From positions 9,920,001-9,984,000 of the forward strand of contig CM082589.2 in the NCBI GenBank assembly GCA_040954595.2: a stretch of 64,000 nt of DNA. The letters run 5' to 3'. The translations under genes and the position numbers were made by a program. This document shows positions 23,101 through 30,354 of this stretch, in pieces. Position 1 is the first letter of the stretch. Each line of letters starts with the position of its first letter. The notes under the pieces are model-generated. The model saw only the letters and a program-made list of their open reading frames with translations. It did not search any database and was not told the origin of the DNA. Source of the DNA: Balanoglossus misakiensis (taxonomy: Eukaryota; Hemichordata).

Positions 23101-24934
23101 TTGTGAGGACAAAGGCTCGTTTACGTGACAGAGTTTGGTGGCCAGGAATGGACAGGGATGTGGAAAAACTGATACGATCCTGTCATCCATGTCAATTGGT
23201 CAGTGCCAGGCCAAACCCAGAGCCATTATTACCCACACAGTTACCTGAAGGACCATGGTTCGATTTAGCAGTTGATCTTTTGGATGTATGTGATGGTGAG
23301 AAATTACTAGTGGTAACTGATTTATACTCTAGATGGCCTGAAGTAGTTTTGTTAAAGAAAACAGATGCTGCCCATGTCATAAAAGCCATGGAAGCTATGT
23401 TTCTTACACATGGGTTGCCTTACTGTGTCAAATCAGACAATGGTCCACCTTTTACCTCAGCCGAGTTTGAAGGTTTCCTTGATTACTTAGGTATTGATCA
23501 TGAATATTCCATTCCATACTGGCCTCAGAGCAATGGAAGTGTTGAGAGGCTGAATGAAATAATTTTGAAGTCTGTACGAATTGCTAAATTGCAAAAGAAA
23601 AGTTGGTACAAAGATTTGACACATTTTCTATTTGAATATAGAAATACACCCCATACTGTGACAGGCATATCTCCTGCTATGGCTCTGATGGGAAGAGAGT
23701 TTAGGGACAAAATTCCTAGACTGAGAATTCCATCCCAAACAATCAATGAGTCTGATTGGCAAATCAAAATGAGAGAAAGAAACAACAGAATGAAAATGAA
23801 ACAAAAGTTCTATGCCGACAACAGGAGACATGCCACTTCCTCAGATATCAGGGAAGGTGATACTGTTTTGCTCCAGCAAGCATTTAGGCAAAACAAACTC
23901 ACTCCCAATTTCGAGACAGAACCATACAAAGTCATCCAGAAAGATGGAGGTGCGTTATTATTGGAAAACTCCAAAGGTGTAAAAAGAAGGTCCACTGGAC
24001 ATGTAAAGAAATATGTTGAGGAATATCCAGAATTTTCCTTCCAGGGCACTGAATGGAACTCCAAACATTTGACATATGAACAACCTCAAAGGGTTCAAAA
24101 TGGTGTTCCATCCTGTAACCCCCATATCCATGATTTGTCTACACATAACAACCTGGATAACTTGCCAGTATAACCCGTCTGTTCTAGTCAGAAATCAACT
24201 GGACCAGCATGTCCTAGTCCTGTTTCACCTACTGGTACAGCATCGTTGGAAACGATTGTAAATGTTCCTCCAACAATGCCAGTGACAAATTCACCTAAGA
24301 CAAATGTAAACCCCAATAGTACTGATGTGAGACGCTCAACAAGAATAAAATCTAAACCTCCTTGGCACAAAGACTATTGCATGCCAGAAGGATAGATTAT
24401 ATTGACATAAGACTGTCCACAAACATTATGGAATGAGTTTCTGTAGAGCAAATTTTCTCTTGGAGATTTGTATTTTCCTAGTTATGAAGTTCTCAAGTTC
24501 TTGTTAAGGTTAAGGTTCTGTTTGTTTTCGTTTGTTAGAACATGATCATTCACAAAGCATTACAATTTGACAGTGTTGGCAAATTTCATACTTTCCAAAG
24601 CGAGTTGTAAACTTAAAGTACAAGTTTTCTTCTAAAGTTGAGGAGATGTGATAGTATTGTCATGATCACGTGATTGTCACATGGTCTGTATACGTGATTT
24701 CCTGTAACTGTTAGTTCCCGCGTGGTTGTCATTCAATAAACATCACTTCTGTGGAACTCCGTCGTTGTCGACTGTCAATAACCCCTCCCCGGACATCACA
24801 ATCATGAGTGTATTCTGTGTTTTTTTAAGGCTGCACAAAACAAAGAGTGCAAACCACTGCTGAAATGGGTGACCCACATTGTGAACCACTTTTGGTATTG
24901 TTGTCAAAAAGCATCAGATATGGACAAGTTTCTG
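13825..24934 (+). CDS. Multi-exon transposase-like protein gene (3' end not found)
   Basis: Eleven exons can be joined by GT-AG junctions: 13825-14039, 14648-14758, 15015-15140, 15485-15598, 16442-16495, 16772-16870, 17109-17402, 17687-17969, 18258-18494, 19465-19541 and 24830-24934. The first six all end in phase 2. The N-terminus is basic (KRKRARGRPQ, AT-hook-like) and leads into a helical module ending QVAKVLIDRYYEH. Acidic, serine-rich linkers follow. The core has Cys/His pairs (CALKSC, ECSAGH), then GDGRMDSPG, VTDAHMQI and HDIWHAAKNL. I recall this order from a family of uncharacterised metazoan proteins that resemble DDE transposases. About 572 codons are present. Later exons are not recognised, so the gene is truncated or continues beyond satellite DNA. 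The frame is broken once in exon 7. Whether it is domesticated or an old transposon is unknown: no TIRs bracket it. Confidence 0.7.
15879..15995. mobile_element. Hairpin MITE in intron 4
   Basis: AGAATCTCACACACCAAGGA at the left pairs with its reverse complement ending at 15,995. The arms are about 55 nt with only a few mismatches and meet near 15,937 (GGGGATATTCGGGGATATTCC). A smaller related hairpin (ACACTCCC...GGGAGTGT) lies near 15,620-15,645, suggesting several insertions of one family in this intron. Confidence 0.75.
17109..17402 (+). CDS. Exon 7 of transposase-like gene, with apparent frameshift
   Basis: The acceptor TTTTGTCCATTTCTCAG ends at 17,108, and the donor TGG|GTGAGT is at 17,403. 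The 5' part encodes an acidic stretch made of a run of GAT codons (about 17,170-17,197) and TEEDGESLLGDS. The 3' part encodes the QVCALKSC...YLKW region. The two parts are in different frames. The switch point is an eight-T run at 17,278-17,285. One more T would join them and would also make the total of all exons divisible by three. This is either an assembly indel or a real inactivating deletion. Confidence 0.65.
17687..19541 (+). CDS. Exons 8-10: core of the transposase-like protein
   Basis: Exon 8 (17,687-17,969, after a TTTTTTTTTCAG acceptor) starts ECSAGHLEYEWC and covers the helical part ending DGQELVLLG. Exon 9 (18,258-18,494) holds GDGRMDSPGFCAQYCTYT and VTDAHMQITALM, whose aspartates are candidates for the first two catalytic acids of a DDE-type domain. 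Exon 10 (19,465-19,541) encodes DDHPDIKHSHDIWHAAKNL. Phases 1, 1 and 0 are mutually compatible. Intron 9 contains the TTAA element at 18,519, and intron 10 contains the LTR retrotransposon at 19,800. The third acidic residue is not identified. Confidence 0.7.
18519..19313. mobile_element. Non-autonomous TTAA element with long TIRs (intron 9)
   Basis: The left end GATGGGTCCCTAGGATCTTT is matched by the reverse complement at the right end (AAAGATCCTAGGGACCCATC). Homology between the ends extends about 140 bp inward, through ACAAGGGGCTTGTAACTAGTT-like sequence. TTAA at 18,515-18,518 and 19,314-19,317 is the target duplication, as in piggyBac or Kolobok elements. The interior is GC-richer than the host intron and has no recognisable transposase. 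Confidence 0.85.
19800..19953 (+). repeat. 5' LTR
   Basis: 154 bp with TGTGAT...ATCACA ends. It carries an AATAAA polyadenylation signal at 19,888-19,893 and the palindromic TCATGATCACGTGATTGT region near its start. It matches the 3' LTR base for base as far as I can read. Confidence 0.95.
19958..19970 (+). promoter_or_regulatory. Primer binding site, tRNA-Ser(GCU) type
   Basis: TGGCGACGAGGAT begins four bases after the 5' LTR. Its reverse complement, ATCCTCGTCGCCA, corresponds to the 3' end plus CCA of animal tRNA-Ser(GCU) as I recall it. The assignment rests on memory of that tRNA. Confidence 0.7.
20054..21598 (+). CDS. Gag-protease part of the LTR retrotransposon polyprotein
   Basis: Starts at an ATG 101 bp after the 5' LTR. 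Residues about 20-200 form the capsid-like region (ERWLQEFELFV, ARQKFYSATPTSGETVDSYV). Two CCHC zinc knuckles follow: CFRCGRKGHMQREC near residue 216 and CFRCQKPGHRAADC near 246. Next comes a Gly/Arg-rich linker, then the aspartic protease motif DSGATCNLIG near residue 357. The frame stays open into the start of RT, where a +1 shift in an A-run (about 21,592-21,597) moves pol into another frame; the original frame then reads nonsense to a stop at 21,685. In relatives gag and pol are often one ORF, so this is probably an indel rather than programmed frameshifting. Confidence 0.85.
21599..22256 (+). pseudogene. Reverse transcriptase part, interrupted by TGA
   Basis: RT blocks in order: LGVIEKVSGPTSWVNPLV, GDIRLCLDMRKANQAI, FCKLDMNMAFHQI, LVFGVNMATEKFQ, and the catalytic loop NMHDDIRV at about 21,990-22,013. 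Two aspartates are kept, but Met stands where the Tyr of YxDD is usual; some Gypsy clades also lack that Tyr. A TGA at 22,254-22,256, right after FFGLAQF, ends the frame, and the same frame reopens at once with KYVDKFATVTSPLW. This looks like a single substitution. Full-length pol could be made only with readthrough. Confidence 0.85.
22257..24173 (+). CDS. RNase H and integrase part of pol
   Basis: Same frame as the RT block. RNase H shows TSDASPVGVGAILEQ, then FEREALGVKWACEKL and RTDHKPLL. The integrase HHCC zinc-binding region (HQGHQGIVRTKARL...CHPCQ) lies at about 23,080-23,200. The catalytic core is AVDLLD, KSDNGPPFTS and NGSVERLN, consistent with the D,D35E triad. A chromo-like or basic C-terminal tail follows, ending at 24,173. 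The first ATG is at 22,284, but the segment is naturally continuous with upstream RT. It has no internal stop over 630 codons, so apart from the two upstream breaks the element is well preserved. Confidence 0.9.
   Translation, partial: SKYVDKFATVTSPLWDLTRKDAKWKWLPKHEKVFNLIKHKLTTSPFMAYFKQGAKTRVTSDASPVGVGAILEQMQSNGSYQPVYYVSRKLTHVESRYSQFEREALGVKWACEKLQQFLLGSHFEVRTDHKPLLKVFSPNSRPPSARIERWLLYMQQFDYHITHIKGKNNYADMLSRLPVDEPSDNYCRETEDFACSVVLEAMPSAITPRDIERESAKDQSLQLVEKCITSANWSKLKSSPYWHVKDELWLYGRLIMRGNRLVVPQVLQRKILKIAHQGHQGIVRTKARLRDRVWWPGMDRDVEKLIRSCHPCQLVSARPNPEPLLPTQLPEGPWFDLAVDLLDVCDGEKLLVVTDLYSRWPEVVLLKKTDAAHVIKAMEAMFLTHGLPYCVKSDNGPPFTSAEFEGFLDYLGIDHEYSIPYWPQSNGSVERLNEIILKSVRIAKLQKKSWYKDLTHFLFEYRNTPHTVTGISPAMALMGREFRDKIPRLRIPSQTINESDWQIKMRERNNRMKMKQKFYADNRRHATSSDIREGDTVLLQQAFRQNKLTPNFETEPYKVIQKDGGALLLENSKGVKRRSTGHVKKYVEEYPEFSFQGTEWNSKHLTYEQPQRVQNGVPSCNPHIHDLSTHNNLDNLPV
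24634..24646 (+). promoter_or_regulatory. Polypurine tract
   Basis: A purine-rich stretch (AAAGTTGAGGAGA) ends exactly at the first base of the 3' LTR, the expected position for plus-strand priming. It is interrupted by a TT and so is imperfect. Confidence 0.6.
24647..24800 (+). repeat. 3' LTR
   Basis: 154 bp, apparently identical to the 5' LTR, followed by the target duplication ATCAT. It ends 29 bp before exon 11 of the host gene. Confidence 0.95.
24830..24934 (+). CDS. Exon 11 of transposase-like gene
   Basis: Follows the acceptor TGTGTTTTTTTAAG and ends at CTG|GTAAGT. It is 35 codons, phase 0 on both sides: NKECKPLLKWVTHIVNHFWY and CCQKASDMDKFL. The content continues directly from exon 10 across the retrotransposon. 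No further exon could be recognised in the 240 bp before satellite DNA begins. Confidence 0.7.
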
Positions 24935-25143
24935 GTAAGTATTACTTATCATCAGCTAGCCTAGATGTTAAAATGTGTGATACTATAGAGACTTCTTAGG
25001 GTAATCTTAAAAATTAATATTTGATAATAAATATTGAGACATGTTTTAACATTCAATTGGATTGGTTGCTGCTGTTTTGCTGTGCATTGAACATGTCATA
25101 GTTCATGTTATTGCAATAGTGATTTATGGGATTGTAAACTTTA

Positions 25144-25201
25144 CTAGGGCAGAGAATAAGTACCCCTGGCCCTTGCTAGGGCAGAGAATTGGTACCCCTG
25201 G
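25144..25201 (+). repeat. Two-copy short tandem repeat
   Basis: CTAGGGCAGAGAATAAGTAC at 25,144 recurs 32 bp later with small changes (CTAGGGCAGAGAATTGGTAC). It lies at the junction between host intron sequence and the satellite A fragment. The 209 bp upstream (24,935-25,143) is AT-rich intron-like sequence without features. Confidence 0.7.
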
Positions 25202-25828
25202 TTAATACTTGGCAAAAAGCAATTTTATTTTACATTGCTAATGAAATGGTGACACTGAATCTGATTCTTTGCATCAGGGTAAATGGCGATGCAAGCTTGA
25301 TGATGCATCCCGGTAGATAGTGATGCAAACACTTCACTTTGACATGGGTATTAAATGCATGTGGGGATTAAAAGTTGACTGAAAATCCCTGGGTTAATAC
25401 AAGTCCAAAAGCACTGAAATTTGACATAGCTAATACAATGGTGACATTGAATGTGATTCTTTGCATTAGGGGAAATGGCGTAGCAAGCCTAATGATGCAT
25501 CAGTGTAGATGGTGATCCAAGCTCTGCGCTTTGGCATACGTATTTAATGCATGTGCATGGGTATTTAATGTTGAATGTAAATTCCCAGGTTAATATATGC
25601 ATGGGTATTTAATGTTGAATGTAAATTCCCAGGTTAATATATGCATGGGTATTTAATGTTGACTGTAAATCCCTAGGTTAATACATGGCCATAAGTACTG
25701 TAAGGGGTAGATGGTGATGCAAGCTCTGCACTTTGACATGGGGATTAAATGCATGCTGAGGGGGATTTTAAGTTGTCTGTAAATCCCCAGGTTGATATGT
25801 GGCCAAAAGCACTGTAATTTGACATTGC
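25202..25828 (+). repeat. Satellite A fragment (about 3 monomers)
   Basis: Matches the satellite A monomer (GGTTAATACTTGGC, TGATGCATC, ATTAAATGCATGTGG and TGTAAATCCCCAGG landmarks). It includes a local triplication of about 45 bp with ATATGCATGGGTATTTAATG at 25,590-25,670. It precedes repeat unit B, just as the main array does at 9,302. Confidence 0.85.
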
Positions 25829-27586
25829 TAATGATGGTGAGCTGTACTCCCCAGGGAGTTGAATGGAATGTTTAGGTCCAACGACCTAGGTCAAATGACC
25901 ATGGAACAACTTTAAAGCATGTTGAGATTTAATGTGCTACATAAGTTATAAATATTATATTAATATTATTACATAAACAACACTCTTACCTAGCTAAGGA
26001 AGTGGTCAGGTGAAAAATATTTGCAGAGCTGACCAATTATTTAAGGAATATTAAAGTTGGGTAATTTGGACGTATTCATACGGGTGTTGGTCAATGGAAA
26101 GTCCTTTGTTCATTTTCAAAATGGCAACCAAAAATGCGAACAAAACACACTGAATTATGTACGGGATATTGGTGTTGCCTAATTTGCGTGTTTCCACATT
26201 TACTTAAACTCTCACAGGGAGACAAATGTCACAGCAAACGGAAAAATGACTATGCTACACACAACACTTTTATTGATCATGGAAAATGTTCATGAGAATT
26301 GTGTTATGGTACTTTTCGGGGCTCACGACCTGTGTTATAGGAAATCTGACAAGGAATCCAAACTGTACCACATACACAACACTTTAATTAAGCATGGGAA
26401 ATGGTCCTGAGAACAATATTCTCAGAGTTGACAAACTGTGTTATCTGCGTTATATTGATGTTGTCTAATTTACACGCCTGTACATTTATTTATACTCTGA
26501 CTTTGAGCTTAATAAGGCAGCGCCTGCTAAGGTCAATTTCCCACGTACACTTTTAATTAGCATAGATAATGATCATGATAACTTCATTTTCAGAGCTGAC
26601 AAACTGTGTTATGTGAAATTCATGTTGCCTATTTCATGATAATGGCTTGTGGTACACAAGGGTTAACAGCAATCAGCAATTGCTTGTATGATAGGTATAA
26701 TGATCGATTTACAAATTTCAATGGTATAATAATGGGCAACACATGTGGAAGTGTTTAATAAACAGTTAACTGATGTGGTGATGGTTTGTGGTAAAATTGA
26801 GGGTACACAGATTATAATGGGCAAAACAATGAATATAATAGAGGTTGATGATGGTGAATGGTTTCATATGAATGGTGTAATAAAGGTTAACAAATGTGGT
26901 GATAGCTTTGGTGTACAGGGCTGTTCATATCTTTAGTAATGACAAAGGTATAATAGTGATAAAAGCTTAAATAAGTGTTAGGGCACAATCTTCATGATGG
27001 TTCATTCATTGGTTAATGTGTATATTTTATTAATATCATGCTATTGTTTATCAGTTAGATCATAATCAGGGTTTTTCCATGCACATAGTCATCATGAATC
27101 AGCGGAATTCTTCTGAATAGTACCTGTGATCATTTTTGCGCACCGACGCATTGTACGCGACAGACATGCAGAAAATATTAACATGTAGCTCACAGGCATA
27201 GTGTTAAATCTAAACGACTATATGTTAGATAAGCTTTACCTCCCCACCCCATCAAAATTCCAAATTTAGCTTGATGTGACGTTTTCGGGTAGAAACTTTC
27301 ATGGTTCATTCATTGAACCAAATATTGGATTTGACACACTGTGTCTTGGGTGGGTAAAGCATGGTGAAATGTTGGCAGTAAACTTTAACCAGACAGGTCA
27401 CATGAAAGGAAGATTTTATCATTTGAGTTCGATGGCATACATGATAAGATATGTCAGTTCTGACACCATTTTTGCAGACGTAGATGCTGATGTATTTTTT
27501 CCATTGGACACAATACTCAAAGTCCAGTCTGTGTTTAAAATGATACCCTGGTCACACACAGTGAGAAATGTCAGCCTTTGACTTAA
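25829..27586 (+). repeat. Long duplicated segment, copy B
   Basis: Sister of 11,939-13,528 with high identity. It differs by one extra 175-bp-type unit near 26,440-26,620 and by scattered substitutions. It retains the unoccupied TTAA (27,583-27,586) that is filled by a MITE fragment in copy A. Confidence 0.85.
27276..27581 (+). other. Open frame of 101 codons in duplicated segment, function unknown
   Basis: A frame with mixed amino-acid composition (FIEPNIGFDTLCLGW, FADVDADVFF, KMIPWSHTVRNVSL) is open in this copy but carries an in-frame TGA in the sister copy near 13,354. I do not recognise a family. The 'start' is ACG/TTG-like sequence rather than a convincing ATG, so if real this would be an internal exon or a transposon relic. 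It ends a few bases before the TTAA site. Confidence 0.25.
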
Positions 27587-28310
27587 TTATCTAATTTATG
27601 CATTGTTAACAATGCACTGTGACATTTACTGCATGTATTTTTCCCACTGTGGAAACTTACTATGCTTTGAATACATGTTCCCTAATGGGGTGTTAAAGGA
27701 TACAGTAGGATCTGTTTCGGTAGCAAATATGACACTGTTTTCAACATATTTGACTGGTGGCAATATGTGGTTTTACGTTGGTATCCATCATGTAACTCAG
27801 ATCACCTATATGAAGCTCCATAGTAAATTTCACAGAAGTCGGCTGATCAATTCCAGAAAAGTAGATTTTTTACCAAAAATGTGGAAAAAGACAAAAAAAT
27901 GCATAACAAGTAGAAAATTCACACTATTAGCTTAAAACATACAGAAATGTGTGAGGCTAATATAAGGTACTATCATACCATTTTTTCAAATCAACATGAC
28001 CAGGACTTGTCGTGTTTCTGAGTTTTGACCAAATTAAGGTTTTCCCAGCTAATTTGTATATATTTTTGGCAATGACAACTTCGTTTGAACAAACTCCCAT
28101 CTACAGCCTAGCATGCATCTACACACCAAATATCGAGGTTATTGGCGCAACGGTTTTCAAGTTTTTGATGTGTACGGACATACATCCATCTATCCGTCCA
28201 TATGTCCATACATACATACAGACGCAACCAAATCCATAAGGTCCCACTGTATATACCTATACAAATGGGACCAAATAAAACACACAAAAAATAACACTTA
28301 ACATCTTACA
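27587..28310 (+). other. Unclassified sequence with a short CATA/CATC microsatellite
   Basis: Moderately AT-rich. A 110-codon open stretch (27,603-27,935) has no recognisable domain. At about 28,176-28,222 there is an irregular CATCTATC/CATACATA run ending in ACAGACG, of a kind often found at the edge of dispersed repeats. No splice pattern or family match is seen. Confidence 0.4.
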
Positions 28311-29052
28311 GTGCAGGGCCTTGCTAGTTGATGTGGTACAATTCTATCATATCACTTCACAGCTGGTAGCCAAGGGCAGTGTTTGCACAGAGGAGCCTCC
28401 TGAATGTCTTCGCTCGTTCACACCTCTTCAGTGATAATGTCTGGATTACATTGACATGAAACTGTTTGTTCAGTAGTGTTTCAACTGCCAGCTACCTGGG
28501 TTCATTTTACACCCAAACACTGAAAATATTGTAGCAGTCAATAATATAACCTACACACTGTGTGAAATTCACCATGTTCTAAAGTAATGTTGATGTCTAA
28601 TGTGCATTGTGACTTACAGGGCATGCACGGCTAAAGCTTGTCGAAAGTTGACAAAGCAAAAGACCAGACCAGTTGCCTGTTTTAAAATGTGCTTCATTCC
28701 AAGGACCTTGGCGATGAGTCATGAATTGGGGAACGTTCATGAGACCCATTTTTTTTCACTGGACCAGCACATTTAATGATATGACCTTGAAATTGAACTG
28801 TTCCCAGGAGCTACTGAGAGTTGCCTTGTTTCACCCCCAAGTTACTACCTGGGGTTTTTACAATGTCGACAGTAGTTCCAAAAAAAAAAACGTTGTACTT
28901 TTATGAATAATCGATTAGGGTAGATTTATTCATGGTAGTAAAACTTTTTGGCCTGCAGTTGCCAAACAAAGACAATTACAAGTAAGGGACTGGACGTAAA
29001 CTACCAGGGGGAGCGCAGGGAAATTGACGAAAGCGATGGCCTCAAATTAATG
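28311..29052. other. No recognisable feature
   Basis: Mixed-composition sequence with a short A-run near 28,880 and short open frames under 62 codons. It does not match the repeats elsewhere in the window and I see no gene. It might include lost or diverged exons of the upstream gene, but none of the expected motifs is visible. Confidence 0.5.
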
Positions 29053-29479
29053 TCATAGTCCAGTGGTTAGAGCATCAGACCCATAATCAAAGAATCAAGA
29101 GTTTGATCCCTGGCATGGTTGTGGTGTTGTGTCCTCTGGCAAGGCAATTTACATCTCCTTGCCTCTCCCCGCCTATAAGAAAAGGGTAATTTGGTGGATC
29201 GGATATTGTAATGTGTATGTATAGGTCTGCTTTGCTGATATAAAAGCTGCACATGTGAGCTGTTGTTTGCTCCCCATGGAGTGGAATGGAATATTTTAGG
29301 TCCAACGACCTAGGTCAAATTACCATGGGAAACACTTCAAAGCAGCACATTGAGATTTATTGCATAATGTGCTATATAAGTAATAAATATTATATTGATA
29401 TTATTACATAAACAACACTCTTACTTAGCAAAGGAAGTGGTCAGGTGAACTATATTCGCAGAGCTGACCAATTGTTTAA
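29053..29479 (+). mobile_element. tRNA-derived SINE-like element, copy 2
   Basis: Same organisation as 11,041-11,452: A-box-like TAGTCCAGTGGTTAGAGC, anticodon-like CCCATAATC, B-box-like GTTTGATCCC, then the shared body and the TTGTTTGCTCCCC unit. It retains a CCTCTGGCAAGGCAATTTAC stretch that is shortened in copy 1. The 3' part runs into the TTAA MITE exactly as in copy 1, so the two loci are copies of one composite. Confidence 0.6.
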
Positions 29480-29821
29480 AGGGGCAAAGTCTCTCATCGC
29501 TGCCTTTTTTCAATTAATTATGTATGATACAAGACGCCATTGATGTTATTCTACATGTGGATATATGGTGAATCAACATTCGACCACACACAACTTCCGT
29601 CTCGTTTGTACGATATGAGAGTAAAAACTCGCCCAAAATGAATAAATGGTAAAGAACGATTATTCATTTTGGCGAGTTTTTCACTCTCCTGTCTATAAGA
29701 GGGATGGAAGTTGTGTGTGGTTGAACGTTCATTCGCTATATATCCACATGTAGAATAACAAACGGTGTCTCTTATCAAATATAATATGGGAAAAGGGCAG
29801 CGAGAGAGAGACTTTGTCCCT
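29480..29821. mobile_element. TTAA-flanked MITE, copy 2
   Basis: Begins AGGGGCAAAGTCTCTC after TTAA (29,476-29,479) and ends GAGAGACTTTGTCCCT. The long palindromic interior is centred near AATAAATGGTAAAGAACG. The right-hand TTAA is missing because the end is joined directly to a satellite A fragment (CACATGGGGATTAAATGC), which implies a rearrangement after insertion. Confidence 0.8.
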
Positions 29822-30354
29822 CACATGGGGATTAAATGCATATGCGTGTGTATTTAAAGTTAACTGTAAATCCCCAGGTTAATACGTGGCCAAAAGCACT
29901 GTAATTTGGCATTTCTAATGATGGTGAGATGTTGTTTGCTCCCCAGGGAGTTGAATGGAATATTTAGGTCCAACATCCTAGCTCAAATGACCATGGGACA
30001 ACTTAAAGCACGTTGAGATTTAATGTGCTACATAAGTTATAAATATTATAAAAATATTATTACATAAACAACACTCTTCCTTAGCAAAGGAAGTGGTCAG
30101 GTGAAATATATTCGCAGAGCTGACCAATTCTTTAAGGAAAATTAAAGTTGGGTAATTTGGATGTATTCATACGAGTGTTGGTCAATGATAGGAAAGTCCT
30201 TTGTTCATTTTCAAAATGAAAACCAAAAATGCGAACAAAACACACTGAATTACGTATGGGATATTGATGTTGCCTAATTTGCGTGACTCTACATTTACTT
30301 AAACTCTCACAGGGAGACAAATGTCACAGCAAACGGAAAAATGATTATGCTAAG
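29822..30354 (+). repeat. Satellite A fragment, repeat unit B and 175-bp repeat
   Basis: 29,823-29,920 is a partial satellite A monomer. 29,921-30,060 is unit B. 30,061-30,350 is the 175-bp family with its TTCATTTTCAAAATG and AAACTCTCACAGGGAG blocks. The order is the same as at 11,838-12,360. It is cut off at 30,354 by the 1.97-kb duplicated segment. Confidence 0.75.

Larger units (their letters stand above)
19800..24800 (+). mobile_element. Full-length Ty3/Gypsy-type LTR retrotransposon (5,001 bp)
   Basis: Two 154-bp LTRs (19,800-19,953 and 24,647-24,800) appear identical by eye, begin TGTGAT and end ATCACA. The 5-bp target duplication is ATCAT (19,795-19,799 and 24,801-24,805). The element has a primer site at 19,958, gag-protease, RT, RNase H and integrase in normal Gypsy order, and a purine-rich tract before the 3' LTR. 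Identical LTRs imply recent insertion. The pol frame is nevertheless interrupted twice: a +1 shift in an A-run near 21,592, and a TGA at 22,254. It lies in the same orientation as the host gene, in intron 10. Confidence 0.95.
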
